Origin: Amanita rubescens
Taxonomy: Eukaryota > Basidiomycota > Agaricomycetes > Agaricales > Amanitaceae
Direction of reading: 5' to 3'
DNA length: 64,000 nt
Assembly (NCBI GenBank): GCA_015039365.1
Contig: WION01000007.1
Span: 186,001-250,000, forward strand
In this document: piece by piece, positions 1-12,003 of the stretch
Position numbering within the stretch: position 1 is the stretch's first letter
Layout: every line of letters begins with the position of its first letter
Notes under the pieces: model-generated
The model's database searches: none
What the model saw: the letters and a program-made list of their open reading frames with translations, nothing else
Told to the model about the DNA's origin: nothing
Program-made: the position numbers and the translations under genes

Positions 1-3000
1 ATTAACCTTGGACGATCTGTAAAGAATTCCAGCAGCGGAGGCCAATTCACCTCGGAACTTTTGTACTTCTTCATCCTCCATTGCATCATGCTTCCTGGAT
101 TGTCAACTGGCAGCCGCGCACGGTCAATGCACAGGTCTGACGCGTTATCTAGTTTGCTAACAGAGAAATTTTTGCCCACGGTTTTCAAAACACTGGCTCG
201 GCTTTCGACTAACGCTGATGACTGTATAGACGTCGATGGACGCGTTTTCACATCTATTCTAGCTTTCGTCTCTGAGAATCATTATGACGGCATCTCGGAT
301 CTTCTCTCTAAGGCAGATTATTCATTGCTTCAGTCTATCTGGTCGCAACTTCGTTGTCCTGGACCAAATCTCATTCTGTTCGCCAATCACTTGCCTTCTG
401 AGAACAAGGTTACGCCGCCAGCAGTTCGCAAACACACTCATGATCTATTGACATTCGAAAACAAGGTTTTTGATAGCGTATTCGCCTCTGTCAAAGTGAC
501 CGTACAGGACACGGAAGACCAGACAGAAGCCTCCCCAGCCAAATATTTCAACTTTGCTCAGGGATTACCGTTTCGCGATGACAAACATTGGCATAACCAA
601 AATCTTATCATCACCCGTAATTCCGGAAAATCCAAGCCCAAGAAACGTGGGTTTTATGCCCGTCGTCGGGAGTTACAACGGAGTCAAATCTTCATGCAAA
701 GACTACAAAATCAGGCGGCGACACTAACCGGCGCGTCTGGAGCTGTTCTCCGACAAATAGTGATTGCTCCCGTTGGTACACGTAACGGCTCGCGCTCGTT
801 GAAGGATCGCGTTGTAAGCCAAAAATTTTATCGGTATATGGTTTTCGCTTAATTTGATGCAGAAAGTGAAAGTGGATACTAAGAAAAAGGATGCCAAGCT
901 CTCGTCCGCAGATAAATTACGGAAAAGGGTGCAGGAAGAGAAAGCCGCGAAGCAGGAGAGCGAGACGCAGACCTGGTTGCTGGAACGTCTCGGAGCAATG
1001 TCGAACATGTCGGTCACGCAGCAAGCGACCTACCTCAAAGCCTTATTCCAGAATAAGAGGTCGGAGGAACCCTCCGTTCGTCTTGAGATGCAACTTTATC
1101 AGCTTCACCTTGAATTTATGCAATGGATCAATGATGCTGATCGCGAATCTGACGTCGTTCGTGATCAACGTACCGTGGCTATCGTCCGCTTAGTCAAGGA
1201 TATTTGCGATGGCACACAATTGAATCCGATCGCTGCAAAATTGTTGAAAACCGCTTTTCACGTCATCGGTTTTGATGAATATATTCCAGCCATAATCGAG
1301 AAGATCGAGACGGAGGCGGATAAACGGCTCTCATTCAAGCCGGTAAAACTTGTGTCGTCCAGAACAAAGGAATCCCATTATCCTTATATGCGTATTCAAG
1401 AAGATCCGGTACTCTGGCAGCTTCGACTCTTTGGGCAATTCATGGACAGGAGCATGGATGGCTTACCTGATCGTCGCGTCTCTTTCATACCAGACGCATG
1501 GCAAAGAAAAGTTCTGGACGGTATCGACTCTAACCATTCTCTCCTTGTCGTTGGTACGTGCCCTTGTCGTTAGCACCGGAGTTTTTGATATGTACTCGTA
1601 GTTTGATAGCTCCAACTAGCGCTGGAAAGACATTCATATCCTTCTATGCGATGGAAAGGGTTTTGCGAGAATCGGACGATGGAATCCTGGTCTATGTTGC
1701 GCCCACTAAAGCCCTAGTTACCCAAGTCGCAGCAGAGATTTATGCACGCTTCAGCAAGACTGTGGCAAATGGTAAGAGTCTTATTTTTCACGATTGGAGG
1801 TGCAGAGTTGACCGGTTGGTCAGGAAGCTGTTGGGCTATTCACACGCGCGATTATCGCATACATGACCCTCTCCACTGTCAGATCCTTGTCACGGTTCCT
1901 GAAATTCTAGTTACAATGCTATTGTCTCCTGCGATGGCACGGAATTGGACATCGCGAATAAAATGGTTAGCGTGTAATTCAGATTTGATCAAACGTGTGT
2001 CGCTCACTTTTTGCAGGATCGTACTTGACGAAATCCATTGCATCGGACAACAGCAAGGTGGGGCGGTTTGGGAGCAAATTATTCTTTTTGCAACGTGTCC
2101 TATCATGTGAGTTTTCTCTTCTCTACATGACTACTCTCCCGACGAGCTCGCCCAGAGGTTTATCGGCGACAGTCGGGTCTCCTGAAATTTTCAACACTTG
2201 GCTTGAGTCTGTCCAAGAAGCTCATGGATTCAAGCATACCTTTGTGCAACACCCATACCGTTATTCCCACCTACGCAAATTCTATTATTTGTTGGACGAG
2301 AAAAGAAAACCCGACAGCTTCACTGGTTTGAATGGCTATCGACCAACATCTAGTACGAGATTTTTACATCCGATATCCATGATGTCTTTCGGAACGGGGA
2401 GCATGCCGTCTGATCTCGCGCTGGAGGCCCAAGATACGTTGACACTTTACCAGGCTCTCGTGCGACATAACAGGCTTTTGGGACTTGATATAGATGCCTT
2501 GGAACCACAGCAGTTCTTTGCAGAATCCAAAGGCAAATTGCTAACACAGAAAGACATCATCCGCTACGAAGCCGCTCTAAAAGATGTCTTATCTCCAATA
2601 TTCGCAACATTTGATCCAACTGATCCATCCAGTCCACTTCACTACATTTTAAACGATTTAAAAGATACTATGATAACGAGTGTACGGACGTCATCGTTGA
2701 ATGCGACTCCACGCGATCAGGTTTTCCTTGATAATCTCATCTATCTCATATCAGATTTACACGCCAACGATTCCTTGGTACGGCACCAACAACCATGTTT
2801 TGGACTTACTGACGACCCCCCCAGCCTGCTATCTTGTTTTCTTTTGACCGAACCGGTTGTGAGAAGGTTCTATTATCCCTTCTGGAGACGCTGGAGGCGG
2901 CAGAAAGTGAATGGAAGAAGACAAGTCCCGAATGGAATCGCAAGATATGCGCTTGGGAGGCCTGGCAGGCGAAAGCGAAAGCGAGGGAAAGACAAGCAGA

Positions 3001-5068
3001 TCGGGAATCGAAGAATAAAAGGGAAGATGATCCCGGCTTACTTGATGAAGAAGGAGCGAGCTGGCACAGTTCTTTTGATCCAGACGAGCCTATTGAGCGG
3101 TTCTCGTTCTCAAATCCAAGGGCATACTCGAAAGTAGACCTCAAGAAGGATCTTGCAGAGTTATCAGGTCTGGTGCAGCCACATATATTACTCGCCCTCA
3201 AAAGGGGAATTGCCGTCCACCATTCCGGAATGAACAAAGGTTACAGGGCTCTCGTGGAGAGGCAAGCACTATTATGTATCTTTGCATTTTCATTCTGTTG
3301 CTAATTGTAAATCCAGTTTATTCCGTCAGCGGTTCATTCGTGTATTAATATCTACGGGTGGGATTCTGGCCCATTGATGTCCGCTTCTTTTTTTACACCT
3401 CAATTAATTAGGTACCCTTGCGCTCGGTATCAATGCCCCAGCCAAAACATGCGTTTTCCTAGGCGATTCCCCCTACTTGACTGCATTGATGGTACGATAT
3501 CAAATGCGTTACAGATACAGGTAGCTGAAAATCGCCTCTAGTTCCGACAATGTAGCGGTCGTGCTGGTAGACGCGGCTATGATTTACTTGGAAACGTAAT
3601 ATTCTATGGATTGACTATGGATCGCGTGGAGCGGCTAGTCCTCTCCAAGCTTCCCACTCTGGGCGGTAACTTCCCCGTAACATCCACGTTGGTGCTACGC
3701 CTCTGCAACTTGCTTCATGGATCCAGTAATGCTCACGTCGCTGTGAACGCTATTCAAACAATTGCGTCTCTGCCTTCAGTCAGTTTCGGATCAGAAGTTG
3801 GCAGGGACCAAATTCTGCATCATCTGCGCTTCAGCATTGAGTATTTGCGCCGGAGTCATTTGCTCGATATGCAAGGAAGGCCAATAAATCTATACGCCAT
3901 TGCGGCACATTTATACGTACGTTTAACATTAATATCTGCTATTTATGATGACACCACCTGTCTATAGTACACCGAACCGAGCAACTTGGCTCTCATAGCA
4001 TTAATGCACAGCGGAATATTGCACAAGATCTGTGCACGGGGCAATACTGAAGATGGAAAACGCGGTTACATCCACCTTATGTGCCACCTCTTCGGCCGCC
4101 GTTATATCTCTCGCATCACGATGAACTCGGAGACCATGTCTAACTTGATTCGGACTTACCCTTCCATGGTCGTTCTGAAACCCTTGTCAAAAAGTGTATG
4201 CAAATCATTGAATAAACATGGGCAAGATGTGCTCGACATTTTCGTCGCGTATGTCATGGCATATTCAAAAGAACACGAATCTCGCTTGGGCCCGGGCGAT
4301 TCCCTTCCGCTCAGTGGGATCCGGTTCGGAAAGCCCGACGATGCGCCCAACAAGCAGTCGCGCCTGAACCAGTATCTGGAAGGAACAGCAACCAAAGTCA
4401 CGGCGCGCTCCATATTCGTCGCCAATTCAGGCCACGATGATCAATTTGACTCCGTTTCTGAGCTGGCCCGAACAGTGCGGCAAGGCGTATATCTGAACGA
4501 ACACGCTATTCCTTCCATGACACATCTTGTGACCGGTAGGAAGGAATACGACCTTAACGCTTACTTACTTGACTTCTACACACATGGGCAAACGGCGTCA
4601 TTGATCAAGGCGAATGGCATAAGGGCTAATGATGTATGGTATCTGCTGGAAGATTTTGCGCTCACGCTGGCATCGATGAAAGCAGCGTTGGAGCAATTGT
4701 TCACGACGAATGCAAAAGCGATGTACGAGCGCGAAAAAGAGAAAAATGCATCAAAATCTTCGAGGCGTGCTAACTCGGATAGAGAGGATGGCGTAAGTCC
4801 GGGTTGCTTTTGTCGGTTATTTCACAGGTTCGAGATTTCCTGACAGGACGCGTCGGATGAATTTGAATTGGACAGTGGCTACGGAACACTGATTGATAGT
4901 AGCTTGCCCGGAGACCAGGACGGCTTTGAAGACAAGGATCCTGGGGATGCGGAAGATTATTTGATGAAGAGGCCAATCGGGGTTTCCAATGTCGACTGGA
5001 AGGTGTATGAAGTAGTTTCTGCCGCCCGTGAAGAGTTTATGGTCAAGTTCAAAGCAACGTGGGCTTGA
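1..5068 (+). CDS. DDX60-like Ski2-family DExH RNA helicase (5' end outside window)
   Basis: This is a superfamily 2 helicase of the DDX60/Ski2 type, expected to act on RNA in the cytoplasm. The visible part is about 1,505 codons in 12 exons. Introns by frame and motif are 814-862, 1554-1609, 1772-1805, 1966-2016, 2107-2155, 2778-2824, 3262-3316, 3358-3411, 3492-3541, 3917-3967 and 4793-4846. In order one sees motif I (APTSAGKT), Ia (VAPTKALV), the DDX60-type stretch [10 protein letters not shown], motif II (DEIH), motif III (GLSATVG), a charged insert rich in Lys/Glu, then [23 protein letters not shown] and motif VI ([10 protein letters not shown]). The C-terminal half is the conserved helical DDX60 extension. 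Intron 3262-3316 uses a GC donor, and intron 1772-1805 is only 34 nt. The N-terminus is missing because the frame is open back to base 1. Family assignment is firm. The function in fungi (RNA surveillance or antiviral) is inference. Confidence 0.9.
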
Positions 5069-5911
5069 GGTTTTGGGGATGACGCTTAGTAAATATTCCA
5101 TACTCGTTTTATTTAATGTGAGATGCAGCGATCCAATTCCCCAACTCGGTGCGAGTAGCCCTAGTAATCATTTTGATCGGATCAAGTCATAATAATGGGT
5201 GATCACATCGCAGGTAATCTTAAGTTCAACATCGGCATTTTTGCGCCGGTTGTGTCGTACAGTGTGGCACATGGCCGTGCACTGGAACGAGGCGCCAGAG
5301 ATAGAGGGCATCGCGAGCCAAGGCATGCTGGACATAGTGCTGGCAAGGTTGCCAGGCCATACATTATTCAAACTGCCAGATATGATGGTAGTGATCCGGC
5401 AGGGACTCGGATGACCAGGAACTTTATTTAATGACCAAACTTTGTCTCACGAGCGAACATTCCCAGTGTTTCCGATATTGCACTGGCAGTGGCACTACTA
5501 TAGTGCAAATCCCGAGTATATTTTGGTAATGAATAGTTGTCAGAATAGTTTTTCTGCTGCTAACAATATTTTTTTTCCTTACAGGTCATGTCCGACTCAC
5601 TGCAAGAGCCTAGGTCAGGCATTGAGACAACACACGCGGAGGCGCGCAATAGGCGAGAGAAGGGAAAGGAACGGTTTTAGCAGGAGCTGAGCCGGAGCCA
5701 AAAATAGGCTCCGGCTCCCGATTGGAAAGAGCTCCAAGCCACGAGCCCTCGGCGCTTCAGTAACCACGGCTGGGAACGAGATTATCAGCACAACTTCACT
5801 TCCATCGATACGCTCCTCTGCGACACGATTGCTATATTTTCACCTGTCTGTCTCTCGATATGGTACGTAGTTCATTCTATACATTCTCCAACGCCTGTTT
5901 GTCATCTCTTC
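5069..5911. other. Intergenic region with a possible conserved-protein remnant
   Basis: No intact gene is seen. A short plus-strand frame at 5199-5414 contains AVHWNEAPEIEGIAS and GHTLFKLPDMMVV, which read like genuine conserved protein rather than noise, and 5589-5677 has a short Arg/Glu-rich frame. Together they look like pieces of one decayed or poorly resolved small gene. I cannot name the family. Pyrimidine-rich sequence before 5912 could be the promoter of the USP7-like gene. Confidence 0.35.
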
Positions 5912-8099
5912 ATGACTGTCATCGATAAGGAACAGACAGGTGTCCCTCCAACAGACACGGCTGACCTCGATGTATCCGTTAAAGACCGTAAGCGCTTTCA
6001 CTCTTTTCAATACACGTGTCTTGCTTCCCGCGTTGTAGACAAGGCTTTCGCGGCTAAACATCTTCCTGATCTCGGATACGACGTGAAGGGCTTCAGAGTT
6101 TTCACCTGGCGACTAACGAATTGGACAAAGCTCGAGGAGAAGCTAACAAGCCCTGAGTTTGAATGTGGTGGTCATAAATGGTGGTGTACCCTGTTGCTGC
6201 ATTTGCGAATAGCAATATTCACATGTCGAAAGGCGTATCCTTCTGTTCCCTTTCGGGAATTCGAATGCTCCTCCTCATGAGACCCTATCCGTATACCTCG
6301 ATTATGCTAACCCAAAGGAAGCTCCGGAAGGATGGCATGCATGTGCCCAATTTGCGATCGCGATATCTAACATTCAGGACCCTACTACCCATACTGTTAG
6401 CTGTAAGTCCCGCCCATAATATGTTTTGTGAAGTGCTGATGTCAAGAATATCAGACGCACGTCACCGCTTTGTTGCGGAGGAACCTGAATGGGGGTTTAC
6501 CCGCTTTAGCGAGCTGCGAAAGCTGTTCTCAAAACAAGAAGGCAATACTAGGCCCACGATCGAAGAGGAGTCAGCCGATTTAACTGTATATGTCAGAGTC
6601 CTAGAAGACCCGACGGGCGTACTACTACTATGGCACAATTTTACCAACTTGATCTTCTGGCCAAAAGAGCGTCGACTAGAGGAAGAAAGGCTACAACTCG
6701 AAGAAAAGAAGAGGGAGCGAGAAGAGCAAAATTTGTCCCTCACAGTAAAAGTGAGGGCTAGTTATCAAGAGCATGCCTTTACTAACCTCAATCAGATCGT
6801 AACAGATGCAACGTTTGTGAAACATGAAGGGTTCGACCTGGCAACGTTCGACGAGAAGAATTGGCCGCCATCCGACTTGCCATCATTCCGCATTTTGAAA
6901 CAAGAAATTTACAGTGTTTTCAAGGCCCGGATCGCGCAACACTTCGATTATCCTGAAAGCCAGATACGACTGTGGGTTCTGGTCAATCGACAAAACAAAA
7001 CAGTTCGGCCTGATGCGATTATTCACGAGAACGAACCAACATTGAGTATGCTGCCTCTTTGAACTTCTACCGTGTAATCTTAAGCTTGTCGCCAGAGATT
7101 GAGGACATTCGAATTAATATGGCAGCGGGACAAAATGACCTCCGTCTGTACTTGGAGGTCATTCCAGATCCCGCGAAGGTAATTACGTATTTAGTAAAGC
7201 AGAATGGTTCTTTGATTCTCTTCTAGCCTATTTCCCCGCCTCAGTCCATTATGATCTTCTTGAAGCACTTTAACACATCCAACCAGTCTCTTTACGGTAT
7301 TAGCAAAACCTACGTTCTACGACGGAGTAGAGTGGGTGATTTGGTACCCATTATCAACCAGAGGATGCGGTGGATATCTGGCACGCCACTCAAATTGTAT
7401 GAAGTATGCTGTTCGCTTGTTTCGTAGAAGAATTGTTATTAAGCCAGACGAAATTTAGGAAATAAAGCCAGGCCTGATCCAGCTTATGAAGCCGGGACTA
7501 TCTTTCATACAGAGCGAGATACAAGATGGCGACATCGTCTGTTTCCAAGTCGATCTCCTCGAAAAAGAGTAAGCACCCCAACATTTTTTCTGGCCATATC
7601 TAACACATCCTCCAGGGTCCATGACTTAGAGAGTCAAAGTCGTTGCTCTGATTCGATGCAATATTACGAATACCTTCAAAACAGAGTCTTGATCATTTTC
7701 AAACCCAAGTTTGGGGAGCCTGATCACCGGGATCGCCCAGAGTTCAAATTAATCCTTAGCAAGAAGCAGAACTATGACATAGTAAGTTGTTAGATGTGTT
7801 CCTCATGCAAGCCCATGTAACCATGTTTTCTCTAGATGGCTGGAAAAGTGGGGGAATATCTAAGACATAATCCTATCAAATTGCGATTTACCACGACTCA
7901 TGCCTCCAACGGTTCTGCGAAATCCATCCTTAAGCAGTCACTGAACCAATGCATAGCAGAGATCGTCACACCTAGCTACATCAAACCATGTCAGACTACA
8001 ATACTGTACGAGAAGTTGGAGGTCAGCATCGTTGAGCTGGAGACAACGGAAGTGAGAACGGGGGGAGGGATGCAATCGTCATTATTGCTACGAATATAA
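5912..8099 (+). CDS. USP7-like MATH plus ICP0-binding-domain protein lacking the protease domain
   Basis: About 592 aa in nine exons; introns 5988-6038, 6181-6232, 6403-6454, 7046-7095, 7179-7226, 7404-7458, 7569-7615 and 7782-7835 keep frame throughout. Residues about 36-190 are a MATH/TRAF-like domain very close to that of USP7/Ubp15 (GYDVKGFRVFTWRL, FPFGNSNAPPHETLSVYLDY, RVLEDPTGV). A charged helix (RRLEEERLQLEEKKREREEQ) then leads straight into the USP7 C-terminal ubiquitin-like region (SQIRLWVLVNRQNKTVRP, QNDLRLYLEVIPDP, DGDIVCFQ). In USP7 a catalytic domain of about 350 residues with Cys and His boxes lies between MATH and this helix; here it is absent with no stop or frame break. The protein probably binds USP7 substrates or partners without deubiquitinating them, as an adaptor or competitor. 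The start ATG is a choice, since an ATG at 5861 is also possible. Confidence 0.85.
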
Positions 8100-8114
8100 T
8101 GTACTATCCAACTT

Positions 8115-9345
8115 TCATGTACTACTAGTATTCCGTTCAATTTGCACTTGGATGATATGGGCCAATGAACAGTATATTGCAGCAGATGCGGGAGCCTGAG
8201 GGTTCAAGGGCCCGCAGCATTGCGAGCCACCCATCGTAACGTGACGATAACTATTGCCAGTCTCGTGCGTAGCATACGTACATCGGGTCCTCACGTTCGG
8301 AGCGACGTAAATAGCTTGAAGCAACCCCGGTGGGGTGAAAAATGAATACCCTCCCCAACCGGCGTCCGACCAGCTTGGTTGTAGCTTAAAGTGCTCTGCA
8401 GCCACATTCAGCGCGCCCTCTGGCGTCGTCACGTTTATCTGGAAGAAGATGAAGGTAACAGGAAAGACTTCATGTGTGCGATAGGTGACGGACACAACAA
8501 CATCATAGGTGCCTCCACCTCCGCCGCGAAGAGCCCAGAAGAGATCAGAATACTGATATTCGTTGGCCGTGGCGTATTTTCCCGAGGCAAGGACTACCGT
8601 GAACTAGATTGCGTTGTCGACACCTGTGTGTTAAGCAGGCCAGATATCGGAGTTTCCAAGAAAACTGACCTAAACCAAACTTCGGCGATAGTACACTGTG
8701 ACCTCCACCTTGGATCCACCCTCCTGCAGCACCGACAGATCCTCCAACTGATACGCCACCAACGATCGTTCGGTTATGCGGCATCGTAAGCCTCAAACCA
8801 TTGCACTCCCGCGCCTAAAGTTAACGCTAATGTACGAACGTCAGGTATAACATCATTGAACCATGACGCTCAGAAGCTACCTTGATATGTCTCGTCCGAC
8901 GGAGCACCTTTCGGGATGAACCGATCGCCATAACTTATATTCTTGAGGTTGTGGGTCCATAGCATAAATACACCGCGAGCTATGCTCCTGCCCAGATAAT
9001 CATGTCTGTCAAGCGAATCAGCCTTTGAGAATAGTTACAATTAAAAACAAGACCGCTTACCCCGTGACCAATCTCAAATTATGCTGGGCTGCGAACGTGA
9101 CCGTGGCTTGGATATCACTAACTTGTCTCGCGTCCACTCCCAAGATTGGTATGTTTCCTTGGTCACATGGGAAGCCTAAAGTCGTGTTGTAGTAGCACGC
9201 ATCGATGGTCCCGTTCTTGAAAGTGAATGTTTCAAAATTGATCGATTGCATAGCTCCAGGGATGTTGGAGCGGTATGGACCATCGGAAAGGAGCGTCACG
9301 ACGTTGGTGCAGTTGCCTGAAGGGTGAGAAGGAGGATAGCAAGCG
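8115..9345 (-). pseudogene. FAD-linked oxidase (PCMH / berberine-bridge type), decayed
   Basis: Reading the minus strand, three blocks match secreted fungal FAD-linked oxidoreductases. The first (about 9345-9057) has GNCTNVV, GPYRSNIPGAMQS and GVDARQVSDIQATVTFAA, the start of the FAD-binding domain. The second (about 9010-8800) has GHDYLGRS-type residues, FMLWTHNLKNISY and LGAGVQWFEAYDAA. The third (8780-8115) has VGGVSVGGSVGAAGGWIQGG, LSPKFGLG, DLFWALRGGGGGTYDVVVS and a long C-terminal part. The gene is broken. Around 8770-8795 the frame slips between EAYDAA and TIVGGVS, and at 8604-8606 a TAG stop replaces the residue after GVDNAI. A further in-frame stop lies near 9374-9376, upstream of the first block. 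The C-terminal berberine-bridge motif cannot be seen. The parent enzyme would oxidise a small secreted or secondary-metabolite substrate. Confidence 0.8.
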
Positions 9346-10139
9346 GAAGCAGGAGGAATCGGTTTGATTAGGGGTTAAGAGAGTTTCGACGCAAGCTGAG
9401 TAAATTCGGACGTCGACGGCCAGCAGGCTTCATACGAACGACATTTGCATCTGGGAGTCGAGGAAACAACGGAGAAGACAGAAACCGTCACGATTGAGAT
9501 AGATGGCAACCAACTGACTCTCATGGCGTCTTGGAGGAACCGAAGTTAGGGGGCGAAAGGTAATTGTCATTGTATATGTAGGCGACGGAAGGATGGGTAT
9601 CATCACGTCATAACTCACGATATTATTGCCTTAGTTGTTCGTGGACCGAAACCTGCACAGCATATCGATCATTATCAAGAACGTAAAATCCGCGTTGTCT
9701 CTACGCACCGTTGATGCATTGATGAATTGCCCAAATACCAGAATTTACCCCGACACCAACGTGCCTCACCATGCCCGAAAAGCTTATTATAGCTGGAGGA
9801 GGTAGATTCTAGAGGCCAAGATGGAGCGCTAGAAGACGTGGAGTACTAGTGGCAATGGAAGTGTATATGACTTTTGCGACCATGATCAACGCATTTCCGA
9901 AGCCAAAGCTCACGGTAAGGAACATCTAAGACTATCATACAACAAAAACACCATAAACGATGCGTCAATGACTATGACCTAAGTTGTAACTATAATGGCA
10001 AGGCAAGAGTCTCTCCAGATAGATCAAGGCGAGTAATACGAGCGTACGTTTTATAGATTTTACCTAAAGTAAGGACTTGAAGAAAAAAAATATAGCAATT
10101 TAAGACCTATCAAGGATTGTCATGACATGTTTCGTAAAC
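9346..10139. other. Intergenic, no gene recognised
   Basis: The stretch is AT-rich in its second half (about 9900-10130). A minus-strand frame at 9430-9618 has no recognisable motif and may be leader sequence of the neighbouring oxidase pseudogene. Nothing else is supportable. Confidence 0.4.
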
Positions 10140-11581
10140 CTAAACGAAAGCAGATGCATTAAATGATCGAATATCCTGTGGGGGTATATATATAATACAC
10201 ATGGCAGAGTCTAGATGGAGCGTAGCTGGTTCCGAGTCTTCTGACCGACGATCATCGATCATCGGCGATCCCGCGTCGATCAAGTAGTGTTCCATAGATA
10301 ACCCTCGGCGTATCATATATCCAAAGCCTCCGGCGTTCTTCCACCAATGGAGTCGTACCGACCTCTGGACCTGAACGAGGTGCCAGAGACAGAGGGCGTT
10401 ATAAGGGGCATAGGTGGACATGGTACTGAGGTTGAGGCTGGAATGAGATTGTTTAAGAACGTCATTGGCTGCTTCTGCGCCGTATCTCTCTGCTAGAGTA
10501 CTAGAAGGGAAGGCTTAATGAGGTGTACGATAAAAGGGAATAAAACGAGAACGTACTTGGCATAGTCGTCCATAATAGCTGCAACACTGTTCATATCAAG
10601 GCGGTAAGCCTTGGGCGTCATCCCTTTCCCAAACCTGTACGTGACATGGTTCGAGCACAGCAAGCCCGATACAATCACGAACACGTGGACGGGCACGAGG
10701 CCAAATACGCTCGTATACCAGTGTTTCAAAATAGAACGCTCAAAATTCAAAAAATCTTGTTTACACCCCGCCAACGCGCTCCTTGAATAACACGAAGCGC
10801 TGACTGTCGCTTCGACATAGGGGTTGTAGTAACCACAACATTGGAGTTCGTTTTGCACGCGTAGCCGACCGGCGCTGCCGAGCTGGCGAGACCACTGACT
10901 GTTAACCTTGCCTTCGAGGTTGAATGCACGTCTTTTGTAGGAGAGGTAGCCTGGAATGACGAGGGCGGCGAAGACGAGCCAAAGGAGGAAGGTGTAGACG
11001 GCAAGGAAGGGGCGGTTGTTAAGGAGGATGCCTGCCCAGCCTATGACGCTGGTGAATAAGCCCAAGGCTGCGGCGACGGTTGAAGTGACCAATTCTGGAG
11101 AGTTGGCGGTGAGGATGATGTCAGAGTGTTTGAAGACGTTGAACCAGATGAGTAGACACACAACGAGAGAGATCAATGAGTAGATAGTAAGCTGAAAGTG
11201 GATTGAACTATGAGTCAAAGAAAGAAAGATGAAACGGAGGGAAAAACGCACAAGGGTGTTGGCAACGAGCAATATCCACTTGAATTTGGTCCATTTCATT
11301 TTTTTCCTGTTGTACCCATCATTGTAGTCGTCGTCAAGTCTATTCCCAATGCGCGCTTCGCCGCTCCTGAAAGCTTCTACACCTCCTCCTCGTTTTGGAA
11401 GGCTGAGGGGGTCTCCTTTGCCTTTCCTTCGGTACGGACCAGTGCCGGGTGACAGCAGGGCAGCAGAGAATTTGGCGGGGACATAGTTCACTGTCAACGA
11501 CGTGGTGGACGTTGGACGTGAGAGGAAGGGCCTGGGGGTGAGGGGGGTGGAAGGTAAGTCATAGCGCGATTCTGCGAGCAT
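10140..11581 (-). CDS. Tetraspanin (Tsp2 type)
   Basis: A four-span membrane protein of the basidiomycete Tsp2 tetraspanin family. Three exons join across introns 11192-11251 and 10501-10556. The N-terminal cytoplasmic tail (about residues 1-95) carries the family stretch YVPAKFSAALLSPG and KRGGGVEAFRSGEARI. Hydrophobic segments follow (KFKWILLVANTL, IYSLISLVVCLLIWF, GLFTSVIGWAGILL, VYTFLLWLVFAALVI). The large extracellular loop has the hallmark ELQCCGYYNP (CCG motif) with later cysteines, then a last membrane span (FGLVPVHVFVIVSGLL). After the second intron the tail reads AERYGAEAANDVLKQSHSSL, typical of the family, then continues to a stop at 10140. A different frame from about 10415 gives a more family-like ending (RGRYDSIGGRTPEALDI, stop near 10308), so a one-base shift near 10410 is possible and the last 90 residues are doubtful. 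Confidence 0.88.
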
Positions 11582-12003
11582 AGGGTGGGTGGAGGAAGTT
11601 GCAGAGACAGGGCGAGAAGACGAGTGGGAACTTAGACGGTAATGATATTGATACGTGTCAAAGCCAGGTGTTGATCTAAGCGGTGGAAAGTAAGCGGTGA
11701 TACAGAGAGAGAGAGACGGGCGGTGGGGGATGCATACCTGGCCGGGTTACTCATTATTATATGATCGTAGTTGACGGTAAAAAAGGAATGTTTTTTATTG
11801 GTTGATGTGGAAGTCTAGTTCCATTATTGGCCAAGCTTTTGATGGACCTATGATTCTAGTATACTTACAGCTCGAAATTATCTACTTGTATCTGCACGCA
11901 ATCATGTGCATTGTGAATGCATATGATAGTACATTCTCAACGTTCGCGTTAATCACAATACACGATTCGTAGTAAGTAACGAAGTTAAGAACCCGATCTT
12001 GGA

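Noticed and set aside
11700..11725. Short GAGA repeat upstream of the tetraspanin gene
   Set aside because: A brief simple repeat of a kind common in promoters, absent from the second duplication unit. No further significance.
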